19,161 nt of DNA, taken from DATDRM01 sp035291705. Lineage in GTDB: Bacteria > Chloroflexota > Anaerolineae > Anaerolineales > UBA4823. This document shows positions 1 through 8,325 of this stretch, in pieces. Each line of letters begins with the position of its first letter. Positions within the stretch are counted from its first letter, which is position 1. The notes under the pieces were generated by a model that saw nothing but the letters and a program-made list of their open reading frames with translations, had not been told where the DNA came from and made no database searches. The stretch is taken from assembly GCA_035291705.1 (NCBI GenBank), contig DATDRM010000174.1, forward strand, positions 1-19,161. The letters are read 5' to 3'. Position numbers and translations under genes: made by a program.

Positions 1-6
1 TTATTA

Positions 7-1407
7 TTAGGCATTCTTATCCGCCTCCTTCTGAAGCGCACTTAGAACCTCTGTGCTGATTCGAGCAGCGTCGCCGGCCGATAAAACAACCACCACATCT
101 CCCGAATGAATCCGGGATACCAGGAACGCTGGAGCTTGATCTAGATCCGCGATAAAATGTTTGTCCGGATGGCGCATATTCTGTACAACCTGGTTGGCGG
201 AGAAATCCAGATCGACAGCTTCACGCGCTGCAAACACTTCGGTGACCAGGACATGATCGGCATCATTGAAGGCGTTGGCGAACTCAGAAAAAAACAACCG
301 TGTGCGTGAATATGTGTGAGGCTGCCAAACAGCCCATAACGGGCGTCCAGGGTAATGCATCTTGGTTGCAGCTAGCGTAACGCGAATCTCTGTTGGATGG
401 TGAGCGTAGTCGTCTACCACCATGATCCCCCCCGACTCTCCGCGCACTTCAAAGCGCCTGCCTGTTCCCTGGAAAGCTCCCAGTGCCTCCGCCGCATCTT
501 TGACAGATAAATCCATTAAATGCGCTACAGCCAGAGCAGCCAGCGCATTACGGACATTATGCTCCCCTGGGACCTGTAAAGAGACTCGAGCCAGAGGAGT
601 GTCGCCATACATAGCCATGAAGTTGAAACCACCGCGCTCGTTCGGGTTTGATTCAGATCCAGCAAAAACGGGAACATCAAGATCAATCTGGCGACTCAAA
701 CCATAGGCGAATACCCGCCTTTCTCCTTCTAACGACTCTTCAAGCAGCTTCGCCGCGCCTGGATCATCCACACAAGCCAGGAGTATGCCCTGGGGAGTCA
801 GCTGCTCCACAAACTTCACAAACGCCTGGTAGAAATCATGTGGTGTTGGGAAACAATCTGGATGGTCGTGTTCTATATTCGTGACGATGGCAATCATTGG
901 GCGCAACCCCAAAAACATGTGGTCGTACTCATCTGCCTCAATGACGAAGGCCGCGCCCCGACCAGCGTGAGCGTTCGTGCCCATATTCCGTGCTACGCCA
1001 CCGATAATGTATGATGGGTCCTGGTCCAGCGCGGTCAGCATCCAGCTGATCATGGCTGTCGTAGTTGTTTTGCCGTGCGTGCCAGCGATAGCAATCCCCA
1101 AACGGTTCTCCATCAATTGGCCCAGGAAATCAGATCGTTTGAGCACCGGAATACTGGCAGCCATAGCTGCCTTCACTTCCACATTATCATCGGGAATGGC
1201 GGACGAGCGGACCACGAGGTCTGCACCAGCCACGTTTTCAACCTGGTGTCCTGTGAAAACCCTCGCTCCGGTCGCCTGAATTTGCGCAGCGAGTGGGGAA
1301 AGCTGCTTATCCGAGCCGCTAACAGTGTACCCGCTCTCCAGCAAGATGCGAGCAATGGCCGAAAGGCCGCTTCCACCAATCCCGATCAAATGAATGTGTG
1401 TCATCAT
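7..1407 (-). CDS. murC: UDP-N-acetylmuramate--L-alanine ligase MurC
   Basis: Cytoplasmic Mur ligase that adds L-alanine to UDP-MurNAc using ATP, the first step of stem-peptide assembly. The N-terminus reads HIHLIGIGGSGLS, the Rossmann-like UDP-binding loop typical of MurC. The ATP P-loop is AGTHGKTTTT and the EADEYDH motif follows. The C-terminal domain has DDYAHHPTE and the WAVWQPHTYSRT stretch. At about 466 aa it is full length. The reading frame can be extended to a TTG at 1461, but the conserved domain starts right after a pair of ATG codons (1405-1407 and 1402-1404) preceded by AAGG, so I start it there. It ends in three tandem TAA codons (1-9). It is the last gene of the dcw operon visible here, and the operon may continue off the left edge. 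The loop after the P-loop helix is short, unlike the same loop in the neighbouring MurD. Confidence 0.96.
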   Translation of the reverse strand: MMTHIHLIGIGGSGLSAIARILLESGYTVSGSDKQLSPLAAQIQATGARVFTGHQVENVAGADLVVRSSAIPDDNVEVKAAMAASIPVLKRSDFLGQLMENRLGIAIAGTHGKTTTTAMISWMLTALDQDPSYIIGGVARNMGTNAHAGRGAAFVIEADEYDHMFLGLRPMIAIVTNIEHDHPDCFPTPHDFYQAFVKFVEQLTPQGILLACVDDPGAAKLLEESLEGERRVFAYGLSRQIDLDVPVFAGSESNPNERGGFNFMAMYGDTPLARVSLQVPGEHNVRNALAALAVAHLMDLSVKDAAEALGAFQGTGRRFEVRGESGGIMVVDDYAHHPTEIRVTLAATKMHYPGRPLWAVWQPHTYSRTRLFFSEFANAFNDADHVLVTEVFAAREAVDLDFSANQVVQNMRHPDKHFIADLDQAPAFLVSRIHSGDVVVVLSAGDAARISTEVLSALQKEADKNA

Positions 1408-1447
1408 CCTTGAAAAATAAATCGGTAGACAGGTTAATCTTTCCAGA

Positions 1448-1990
1448 CTAGATAAATACAACGATCACGAAGATAAAAGCAACGATTACGACCACATAAA
1501 CATAAGGATGCTGTCCCAGCCAGAAATTTGGCGGGAACCATTTGATCAACCGGAGTGCGGTTTCTCCCAATTCGGGGTCATTTTTGGGAGAGGTAATATA
1601 AGGGCTGAAGGGATAACCTGCCGCATGCATGAATGCCCACAACGTTCCTACGATCATATACCCGGTGATCAAGCCGAAAATTAAACCAAGTAAATGATCT
1701 TGGATAAGATCGCGCTTTTCTGATGCCTTGGCAATTCGAGAAAATCTCGGCGACTGGTAACCGAATAACACCAGAAGGATGACGACTATCACGCGGAACC
1801 AAAATTCTATTGGTGAACCTTCTGAAAATAGATCCCTGGTGAAGGGGATTAGATTATCAAACGCAGCCATGAATCCCAACCCAAGAAAGACGCTGAAGAT
1901 AACCGTTAACTCCTTAGCCCAGCCACGCATGAACCCGATTACTCCAAAGAGGGCGAGAAAGATATAGAAGAACATTAACAAGCTAACCAT
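1448..1990 (-). CDS. CvpA-like integral membrane protein
   Basis: A 180-aa protein with about four hydrophobic segments, at roughly residues 3-24, 30-46, 62-78 and 100-120, and a very hydrophobic C-terminal anchor (about 162-180). The N-terminal GFMRGWAKEL following the first membrane segment resembles the RGxxKEL turn of CvpA-family proteins (colicin V production accessory proteins), whose biochemical role is poorly defined. ATG at 1990 is preceded by AAAGGA eight bases upstream, inside the end of murG. Only 3 nt separate it from the murG stop, so it is cotranscribed and probably translationally linked. Its place between murG and murC suggests a role at the cell envelope, but that is inference. 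Family assignment is by overall pattern only. Confidence 0.72.
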   Translation of the reverse strand: MVSLLMFFYIFLALFGVIGFMRGWAKELTVIFSVFLGLGFMAAFDNLIPFTRDLFSEGSPIEFWFRVIVVILLVLFGYQSPRFSRIAKASEKRDLIQDHLLGLIFGLITGYMIVGTLWAFMHAAGYPFSPYITSPKNDPELGETALRLIKWFPPNFWLGQHPYVYVVVIVAFIFVIVVFI

Positions 1991-1993
1991 GCC

Positions 1994-3199
1994 TCAATTC
2001 CTTTCCTGGTCCTGCGTAGTTGCCAACCTCAATAATAGGGTTGCTATGGACTCAGCAGCTTCGGGATGCGATAAGGAGAGCATGGCGCGGCGCATCGCAT
2101 TTCTTCGTGGCGGATCAGCGATCAACCCTCTGACCGTGGGTACTAATTGTGTTGGCAAATCCGCATCCGCCAGGATGAGTGCCGCGCCCCTTTCTGCAAG
2201 ATAGTGTGCATTCACTTCCTGGTACCGCCAGGCATGCGGGTAAGGTACCAGCACAGCTGGTAATCCGAATAAAGGGTATTCACCTAAGGACGAAGCCCCG
2301 GCGCGGGAGACGACCAGATCGGCCACGCGCATGGCTGCGCCCATTTCTGTATAGAGATATGGATAAGCCAGATAACGCGCTTTCAATTGTGGATTCAAGC
2401 CCGCTTTAGCGCTTTCTACCTCTGGCCAATCTAGATAACCGCTGATATGGATGATCTGCATCTCTGCCAATAAGTCTGGCAAGCCGGTCAATAAGGCACG
2501 GTTGATCGATCGCGCTCCTTTACTCCCGCCGAAGACCAACACCGTTGGTATTTCCGGAGATATATTCAGGGCGCGGCGCCCAGACTCGTCTGTCCAAGAT
2601 TGCAATTCACGGCGCGTTGGGTAGCCGGTTACCGTAAGCGGTGTACGCAGAGAAAAGAAAGCCTTAGAATCCTCAACCGTAAGAGCGATATGGTCAGCAT
2701 AACGGGCCAATGTCCGCAACGCCAGCCCAGGCTCGATATCCGGAACATAAAGCAGATTGGCCGGGTGGGATCGGGCCGTTCCCGGCAAGCGACTAGCCAA
2801 AGCCACCGGCACAGCCAAATAACCGCCAGTGAAGAACATTACCTCTGGGCGAAAGCGACGGATAACACGATGCGCCGCTAGAAACCCGCGGCTAACCTGC
2901 CACAGGTTGTGTGGCAGAGCCCGCAGGCCGACTCCATGCACTCCTGCAGCTGGGATTGCCACAAAAGGTAAACCTTCCCGTTTTACCAGATCAGCCTCCA
3001 TACCACCGATTCCACCAATCCAAAGTACCTCGAAAGATTGATCAGGGATGACCAACGAAGGATCACTAATTTCTAATGTTCTCCGTCTTTCATCCTTCGT
3101 CCTTAATCTACCGTCTAGAGCTTCTGTTAGTACTTTCAGTACGGCGAGAGCGGGGTACACGCCACCGCCGGTCCCGCCAGCGCAGATCAACAACCGCAT
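1994..3199 (-). CDS. murG: UDP-GlcNAc:lipid I GlcNAc transferase MurG, with a heptad-repeat insertion
   Basis: Membrane-associated GT28 glycosyltransferase that converts lipid I to lipid II. The N-terminal GGTGGGVYPALA loop, the WIGGIGGMEADLV segment, VFGGSKGARSINRAL, and the UDP-sugar-binding VSRAGASSLGEYPLFGLPAVLVPYP are all recognisable. At 401 aa it is about 40 residues longer than usual. Much of the excess is a hydrophilic stretch at about residues 29-54, between the first helix and the strand EVLWIGG, encoded by 7-bp repeat DNA at 3036-3118. The frame can start at a TTG (3202), but the ATG at 3197-3199 has AGAGGG six bases upstream and gives the normal MRLLICAGG start. It overlaps the end of ftsW by 92 nt in another frame. 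Confidence 0.95.
   Translation of the reverse strand: MRLLICAGGTGGGVYPALAVLKVLTEALDGRLRTKDERRRTLEISDPSLVIPDQSFEVLWIGGIGGMEADLVKREGLPFVAIPAAGVHGVGLRALPHNLWQVSRGFLAAHRVIRRFRPEVMFFTGGYLAVPVALASRLPGTARSHPANLLYVPDIEPGLALRTLARYADHIALTVEDSKAFFSLRTPLTVTGYPTRRELQSWTDESGRRALNISPEIPTVLVFGGSKGARSINRALLTGLPDLLAEMQIIHISGYLDWPEVESAKAGLNPQLKARYLAYPYLYTEMGAAMRVADLVVSRAGASSLGEYPLFGLPAVLVPYPHAWRYQEVNAHYLAERGAALILADADLPTQLVPTVRGLIADPPRRNAMRRAMLSLSHPEAAESIATLLLRLATTQDQERN
3036..3118 (-). repeat. Heptad-repeat element inserted in frame in murG
   Basis: On the plus strand the left part reads as consecutive 7-mers: GATTGAT, CAGGGAT, GACCAAC, GAAGGAT, CACTAAT, TTCTAAT (3036-3077). After a short centre, the right part reads CGTCTTT, CATCCTT, CGTCCTT, AATCTAC, CGTCTAG (3084-3118). 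The GGAT-type and ATCC-type heptads face each other, giving an imperfect palindrome. The encoded residues (about 26, rich in R, K, D, E and S) have no counterpart in ordinary MurG. The ftsW stop codon (3108-3110) lies inside the right arm. No transposase or obvious target duplication was seen. Confidence 0.75.
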
Positions 3200-4388
3200 C
3201 AAAAGCCCTCTCTTCCTCAGCCTGGTTTTGGGCGGACAAGCGCGAGATATTCAAAAGGATTCCAACCGCAGCCAAGGAAACCATAAGATTTGAACCACCA
3301 GCGCTGATAAAAGGTAAAGCATTGCCGGCAAATGGAACTAAACCCACAATTACGGCCATATTGATAAAGGCTTCTATAGCAAGCCAGAGACTTAATCCAG
3401 CGGCCATTAATTTGCCTAACCCGTCCGGCGCCCTCTGGGAAATTTTCAGGCCACGCCACATCAACAAAAGGTATAAAACTACCACGCCGGACGCGCCCAG
3501 GAATCCCGTTTCTTCGCCTACCACTGCAAAGATACTATCCGTCGGTGGCACAGGCAAGCCGGTTAGTTTCGTATTAGCCTGGCCGATCCCCACCCCAAAC
3601 CAGCCTCCTTTAACCAAAGCTTCCAGCGAGCGCGATAAATGCATCGGCGCCTGAGTCAGATCTTTAATGCTGATCAAGTATTCCGACAATCGCTGGCTGC
3701 CCGTTGGATGAAAACGCAACACGATCCAACCTACGATCAAACCCAACACTAACAAGAATGCGATTTGCCGTAAATCTCCTCCAGCCAGGAAAAACAGGAT
3801 GCCTCCCAGTAAGAAGATGGTGGTTGCAGCACTTAAGTCGGGTTGCAAAAAGATCAGACCTCCCAGAACCCCCAGGATTGCCCCGAGTGGGACTAATCCA
3901 AAACTTACATCGCTTAGCTGGTCATGTTTGGCGTATAACCACACCGATAAATAGATCACGATGGCTAATTTTGCAGCCTCGGATGGCTGGCCTGAGCCTT
4001 GGAAGAAGGTACGTACGGCGTTGTTAATCACCTCATTCCCGATTAACACGGCAATTAACCCGACGATTGTCACTGCCATGGCAATCGGCGCTAGTTTTTG
4101 CCAGCGATGGTAATTGAACCAGGTTAAGAAAAAAGCAACTAACACCCCCATCCCGAGGAAAACTAGCTGGCGGACGAGCATGTAAGTCGGCGATTCTCCC
4201 ATGAAAGTTGAGGAAAAGTCCCAGCTCGCTGAATACACCATCAGCAAGCCAAAGACCAGCAGGGTGCTGACAATCAACAGCAATGGGACATCGATCCCCA
4301 GGCGTAAAGGCCGGCGCGCCGCTTCCACCTTGCTTGAAGCACGTCTGGTAATTTCCCGACTAATGATTAAGGGAGTTCCATGACCCAT
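3108..4388 (-). CDS. ftsW: Septal peptidoglycan polymerase FtsW (SEDS family)
   Basis: Polytopic membrane glycosyltransferase that polymerises lipid II at the division site together with its cognate PBP (FtsI, same operon). About ten membrane segments are visible. They begin with DVPLLLIVSTLLVFGLLMVYSAS near residue 33 and end with PFISAGGSNLMVSLAAVGILL, the family signature near the C-terminus. Other SEDS marks are FLQPDLSAATTIFLLGG and GWFGVGIGQANTKLTGLPVP. At 426 aa it is slightly long. ATG at 4388 lies inside the murD end (22-nt overlap), with GGGAGG about ten bases upstream. The last 28 or so residues are strongly basic and are encoded by DNA that also encodes the MurG N-terminus. The final two codons and the stop fall in the heptad element. 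Confidence 0.95.
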   Translation of the reverse strand: MGHGTPLIISREITRRASSKVEAARRPLRLGIDVPLLLIVSTLLVFGLLMVYSASWDFSSTFMGESPTYMLVRQLVFLGMGVLVAFFLTWFNYHRWQKLAPIAMAVTIVGLIAVLIGNEVINNAVRTFFQGSGQPSEAAKLAIVIYLSVWLYAKHDQLSDVSFGLVPLGAILGVLGGLIFLQPDLSAATTIFLLGGILFFLAGGDLRQIAFLLVLGLIVGWIVLRFHPTGSQRLSEYLISIKDLTQAPMHLSRSLEALVKGGWFGVGIGQANTKLTGLPVPPTDSIFAVVGEETGFLGASGVVVLYLLLMWRGLKISQRAPDGLGKLMAAGLSLWLAIEAFINMAVIVGLVPFAGNALPFISAGGSNLMVSLAAVGILLNISRLSAQNQAEEERAFDAVVDLRWRDRRWRVPRSRRTESTNRSSRR

Positions 4389-5818
4389 CTTCGAAAGGCC
4401 TCCCCGCGATCCTCAAAATCGCGATACTGATCAAAACTTGTCCCTCCAGGCGCAAGCAGCACCACGTCGCCAGGAGATACAACCTCCGCAGCCGCCATGA
4501 CCGCTTCGGGCAAACCCGCACAATGTGTAATCTTGACCCGCGCCGCAAGTGAAGAGGCCAATATTGCCTGAGCGATCTTCTCGGAGGCTTCGCCGAACAA
4601 GACTACATGCTTCACTCGCCGGGTCACCAGGGCAGCGAATTCATCCCAGGGGAGATTTTTATCCCGGCCGCCAGCCAATAGCACCAAAGGTTCGTGAAAT
4701 GAATCGATCGCCGCCATCGCTCGTTCAGGGGCTGTAGCGATCGAATCGTTGTACCAATCCGCCCCGCCCCAGCTCCTTACGAACTCCAAACGATGCGGCA
4801 GACCATTGAACCCATATACTCCGGTCAAAATAGCTTCACCCGGTAACCCCACCGCACATGCAATGGCACAGGCTGCCAACACATTCTGCAGATTATGATC
4901 CCCACGCAAGGTTATATCCTTGCGATCCAGCAAAGGGATCTCTAAATTCTGTCCTCGAACTATCCTCATCGCCAAAGTTTGCCCGTCAGGCATCAGGAAA
5001 ACACCACTCTGTCCTGGCGGAGGCGATGTGATCCCGAAGGTCAACAGCTTCCCTTTGACTTCCGCACGCAGATCCCATGATCCAGGATCGTTATGGTTAA
5101 GGATAGCGACCCCTTGAAATGACTGGAATTTCAATATGCGGGCTTTCGCCTCCTGGTAAGCAGCCATCGTGCTATGCCGGTCTAGGTGGTTGGGGGTGAC
5201 ATTGAGCACCGCCGCAATCTGGGGAGAGCGCTCCATCTCCTCTAATTGAAAGCTGGAGATTTCCATCACTGCTAAATCATCCGATCGCATCTCGTCAACC
5301 ACTGCAATCAATGGTAAGCCAATATTCCCGCCCACCCAGACTCTGGAAGGATGAGGGCTGAGGGATGAAAAATGAAATGTTTCCGCTTCCCGCCTTCCAT
5401 CTTCATTCTTATGTATTGCGGCCTCAGCCATTCGTCCAACCAGGGTCGTCGTGGTCGTTTTCCCAGCAGAGCCGGTGATGCCTACCACTGGACAAGGTGC
5501 CGCCTCAAGAAAGATCTGCGAGTCGTTTGAGAGAGGAATCCCCCGGCGCTGCGCTTCGACGATCAACGGCAGCGTCAGCGGAACTCCTCCGGATGGGCAG
5601 ACCAGATCAGCGCCATCTAACAGGCTTAGCGGATGTTCTCCACAGACCCAAACGACTGGCTCTCCCGCCAGGGCTTGTTGGGCTGCCTTAAGCTCGCTTA
5701 GCGGCAGGTGGTCGTTGAGCACCACTGTAGCGCCGTGGTGGATCAGGTAACGCGCCAGGGCAATACCCTGCCGGGCAGCCCCGATAATCACCACGCGTCG
5801 ACCATTCCAACCACCCAT
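4367..5818 (-). CDS. murD: UDP-MurNAc-L-Ala--D-Glu ligase MurD, with a heptad-repeat insertion
   Basis: Cytoplasmic Mur ligase that adds D-glutamate to UDP-MurNAc-L-Ala. The N-terminal VVIIGAARQGIALARYL is the uridine-binding Rossmann segment. ITGSAGKTTTT is the P-loop (about residues 114-124). VGGNIGLPL, LNVTPNHLDRH and LLAGGRDKN are typical MurD blocks. The frame opens at a TTG (5878), but ATG at 5818 gives the usual MGGWNGRRVVIIG start and has GAGGG nine bases upstream, so I use it (483 aa). Between the P-loop helix and VGGNIG there is an extra stretch of about 25 residues (about 135-159) encoded by 7-bp repeats. The equivalent loop is short in MurC and MurF of this same operon. A gap of about 85 nt to mraY holds nothing recognisable. 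Confidence 0.95.
   Translation of the reverse strand: MGGWNGRRVVIIGAARQGIALARYLIHHGATVVLNDHLPLSELKAAQQALAGEPVVWVCGEHPLSLLDGADLVCPSGGVPLTLPLIVEAQRRGIPLSNDSQIFLEAAPCPVVGITGSAGKTTTTTLVGRMAEAAIHKNEDGRREAETFHFSSLSPHPSRVWVGGNIGLPLIAVVDEMRSDDLAVMEISSFQLEEMERSPQIAAVLNVTPNHLDRHSTMAAYQEAKARILKFQSFQGVAILNHNDPGSWDLRAEVKGKLLTFGITSPPPGQSGVFLMPDGQTLAMRIVRGQNLEIPLLDRKDITLRGDHNLQNVLAACAIACAVGLPGEAILTGVYGFNGLPHRLEFVRSWGGADWYNDSIATAPERAMAAIDSFHEPLVLLAGGRDKNLPWDEFAALVTRRVKHVVLFGEASEKIAQAILASSLAARVKITHCAGLPEAVMAAAEVVSPGDVVLLAPGGTSFDQYRDFEDRGEAFRRWVMELP
5345..5410 (-). repeat. Heptad-repeat palindromic element inserted in frame in murD
   Basis: On the plus strand: GGAAGGA, TGAGGGC, TGAGGGA, TGAAAAA, TGAAATG (5345-5379), then TTT, then CCGCTTC, CCGCCTT, CCATCTT, CATTCTT (5383-5410). 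The left arm is purine-rich heptads of the GGATGA kind and the right arm is their pyrimidine-rich complement type, so the whole is an imperfect inverted repeat of about 66-75 nt. It reads through in the murD frame without a stop and adds a hydrophilic loop. The layout matches the element in murG. Confidence 0.8.
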
Positions 5819-5903
5819 GCTCTGCATCCCTCGGTATGAACAAACCTCTCTGATTTTCTGCTCTAATCCCTGTGTCAAGTGGCACCCAATTTTGGCGATC
5901 CCA

Positions 5904-6896
5904 TTATGCGATTGCCAGGGCTACTCCAATCAAGGCAAATAACAGGCCGATCAACCAAAACCGTTGCACTACCTGGGTTTCACTCCAGCCAGATAGCTCG
6001 AAATGATGGTGGAGAGGGGCCATTTTGAACAATCGCCGGCCCCCGGTCATTTTGAAGAATGCGATCTGCAAGATTACACTCAACGTCTCACTAAGTGGGA
6101 TGACTGCCACCAACGGTAATAAAATCCATTGCCCGGTCATCAGTGCTATCACTGCCAGGACTGCTCCCAAAGAAAGCGATCCTGTGTCACCCATAATCAA
6201 CTCAGCCGGGTGAACGTTGAACCACAAGAAGCCAAAAAGCGCTCCAACCACAGTAAAACAAAAGCGAGCCAGAAAGATTTGCTCCTGCAAAAGAGCAATC
6301 GCCCCATATGCTACGAACGCCGTCGCCGCGATCAGCCCTGCTAACCCATCCAAACCATCCGTAAAATTCATCGCATTCGACAAGCCCACGATCAGGAACA
6401 TGGCGATGGGGATATACCAAAACCCGATCTCGACTTCCTTTTTAATGCCAGGAAGGTACATCTGAGGCACATCAAGAAAATAATACAAACCGATCACCAC
6501 CACCAGTGAGAATACAACCTGGACGAGTAATTTATAGCGTGCTCGTAATCCCAAACCTTTACGCTGACCGCGGACGCCTTCCCAGTCATCGACCATACCC
6601 AAAATCGCATACACAAACAAAACGCCCATTGGCAGTAAAACCGAACGCCCCAATACGGTCAGTCCCATCAAGGAAACTGCGTTCATCAGAGCAGTCACCA
6701 ATAAGACCGGAACAACGATCATGACACCGCCCATGGTCGGTGTACCCAATTTTGCGAAATGCCTCTCCGGCAATTCCACGCGAATCGACTTGCCGATTTT
6801 GAAGTGTCTTAAAACCCTTAATAAAGGTGGTCCCCAGATCACCGCCAGCAAAAAACTGATCCCAGCCAGTCCTAAGGCGAGGGGCATCTGGGTCAT
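5904..6896 (-). CDS. mraY: Phospho-MurNAc-pentapeptide translocase MraY
   Basis: Integral membrane enzyme that transfers phospho-MurNAc-pentapeptide from UDP to undecaprenyl phosphate, making lipid I. About ten membrane segments are present. Key blocks are the DD pair (residues 103-104 in MVDDWEG), NAMNFTDGLDGLAGL (about 175-189) and the MGDTGSLSLGA loop (about 235-245). The histidine motif APLHHHFELSGW (about 293-304) identifies MraY rather than WecA. At 330 aa it is normal length. Its ATG (6894-6896) overlaps the murF TGA as ATGA, so translation is coupled to murF. Confidence 0.97.
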   Translation of the reverse strand: MTQMPLALGLAGISFLLAVIWGPPLLRVLRHFKIGKSIRVELPERHFAKLGTPTMGGVMIVVPVLLVTALMNAVSLMGLTVLGRSVLLPMGVLFVYAILGMVDDWEGVRGQRKGLGLRARYKLLVQVVFSLVVVIGLYYFLDVPQMYLPGIKKEVEIGFWYIPIAMFLIVGLSNAMNFTDGLDGLAGLIAATAFVAYGAIALLQEQIFLARFCFTVVGALFGFLWFNVHPAELIMGDTGSLSLGAVLAVIALMTGQWILLPLVAVIPLSETLSVILQIAFFKMTGGRRLFKMAPLHHHFELSGWSETQVVQRFWLIGLLFALIGVALAIA

Positions 6897-8317
6897 CTTC
6901 GTCCCTCCAATGCGGAGACAATGACATCCATCCGTATCCCTCGTGAGCCTTTAACCAGCACGACATCCTGCGAAGTAAGTCGTTCCCGTAAAAATCCGAT
7001 CACTTGCTGGCTATTGTCGAACTCAGTGATAGCGTGCTGGGCCAAGCCCGCTCGCGCAGCAGACTCGGCAATTATCCTGCCACGTTCACCAACTGTCACC
7101 AGTTCATCGGCAACTTCTGCAACCCGCGCCCCGACCATCTTGTGCCCTTGCTGTTCATACTGACCTAGCTCGAGCATATCACCTAAAACGGCGACCTTAC
7201 GACCGTCCAGCTCTTCTAAAAGGTTCAAAGCTGCCAGTGTAGACTCGGGAGAAGAATTATACGTATCGTCCAGGATTAGCGCGCCATTTTCGGCGCGCAC
7301 TGCCACCAGGCGTAACTGGGTTTGGCTAGAATGCAGGCCATTGACGATTTCCTGCCATGTCAGGCCATCCTTCAGCCCGACCGCAGCAGCCCGCAATGCT
7401 GTATGCACCGAATGCCGGCCGATGAGGGGCACCCGCAGGTGAAAAACTTCGCTGTGGTAATGTAGTCTAAAACGAATCCCTTCCAGCCCCAACCCCTCTA
7501 CCCCGTCTGCCCATAAATCTGCTGCTGGATCCAGGCCATAGAAGAACACTTCGGCACGGGTCTGGTCGGCCATACCTCGCACCCGGGGATCATCATAGTT
7601 AAGGATCGCTAATCCTTCCGGCGCAGGAGGCAGGGCTTGCACTAATTCAGCCTTACCCTTTGCAATGGTCTCGATTGACCCGGCCCGTTCAGCGTGGACA
7701 GGTCCAATGTTTGTAATCACGCCCACCTGCGGTAAAGCCAGGTCGCAAAGTAGGCTGATCTCCCCAGGCACATAAAAACCCATCTCCAGGACGGCGCGTT
7801 CATGTTCCTCGGTCAGCTGGAGCAAAGTCAAAGGAACGCCAATTTCATTATTCAGATTGCCAAAACTCTTCAATGTGCAGTAACGTTGGCTTAGAACCTG
7901 CGCGACGAGTTCCTTGGTGGTTGATTTTCCCACGCTTCCGGTGATCCCAACCACTCGTAAGTTCATCCGCTGCCGCCTATCACGGGCAATCTGTTGCAAA
8001 GCTAGCAAACTATTTGTTACCCTTATGCAAAAAGGGGTTTCCCCAATATTCGCTAGGGATTCCGCTTGCCCACCTGCGCGCAAATCTAGCTGCAGGAATT
8101 GAGCCGAGAGGTCTCTCTCAATCAGCGCCAAAGTTGCGCCGTGGTCGAAGGCATCTTGGACGTAGTCATGGCCGTCAGTGTGCTCACCTTCCAGAGCCAC
8201 GAAGAGTGAGCCCGGGATAGCTTCGCGGGAGTCGATCACAGCACTGGTAATCACCCGTCCCGTGCCTTCGGGGCGCACGTCAGTCAGCGCTTCGAGAACG
8301 TCGGTCAGAGTTAACAT
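6893..8317 (-). CDS. murF: UDP-MurNAc-tripeptide--D-Ala-D-Ala ligase MurF
   Basis: Cytoplasmic Mur ligase that adds D-Ala-D-Ala to the UDP-MurNAc tripeptide. The N-terminal domain has the MurF/MurE-type VIDSREAIPGSLFVAL segment. The P-loop is GITGSVGKSTTKE (about residues 124-136), followed by NNEIGVPLTLL, the carbamylated-lysine region AVLEMGFYVPGE, and DDTYNSSPESTLAAL. It is 474 aa. A slightly long stretch (about residues 70-96) precedes the ALQQIA block. ATG at 8317 lies 8 nt after the ftsI stop and has no clear Shine-Dalgarno sequence. The preceding gene in many dcw clusters would be murE, which is absent here. Confidence 0.96.
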   Translation of the reverse strand: MLTLTDVLEALTDVRPEGTGRVITSAVIDSREAIPGSLFVALEGEHTDGHDYVQDAFDHGATLALIERDLSAQFLQLDLRAGGQAESLANIGETPFCIRVTNSLLALQQIARDRRQRMNLRVVGITGSVGKSTTKELVAQVLSQRYCTLKSFGNLNNEIGVPLTLLQLTEEHERAVLEMGFYVPGEISLLCDLALPQVGVITNIGPVHAERAGSIETIAKGKAELVQALPPAPEGLAILNYDDPRVRGMADQTRAEVFFYGLDPAADLWADGVEGLGLEGIRFRLHYHSEVFHLRVPLIGRHSVHTALRAAAVGLKDGLTWQEIVNGLHSSQTQLRLVAVRAENGALILDDTYNSSPESTLAALNLLEELDGRKVAVLGDMLELGQYEQQGHKMVGARVAEVADELVTVGERGRIIAESAARAGLAQHAITEFDNSQQVIGFLRERLTSQDVVLVKGSRGIRMDVIVSALEGRR

Positions 8318-8325
8318 GACAACTA

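Noticed and set aside
3036..3118. CRISPR-like or simple tandem repeat in murG
   Set aside because: The repeat unit is 7 bp, degenerate and in divergent arrangement, with no spacers. It is a heptad palindromic element, not a CRISPR array.
3076..3654. A 192-residue open frame on the plus strand opposite ftsW/murG
   Set aside because: It lies opposite clearly conserved genes, and its composition is that of an antisense shadow.
5819..5903. TTGACA at the mraY-murD gap as an internal promoter
   Set aside because: No acceptable -10 follows at 16-18 bp, so it is probably chance or part of an alternative TTG-started murD.
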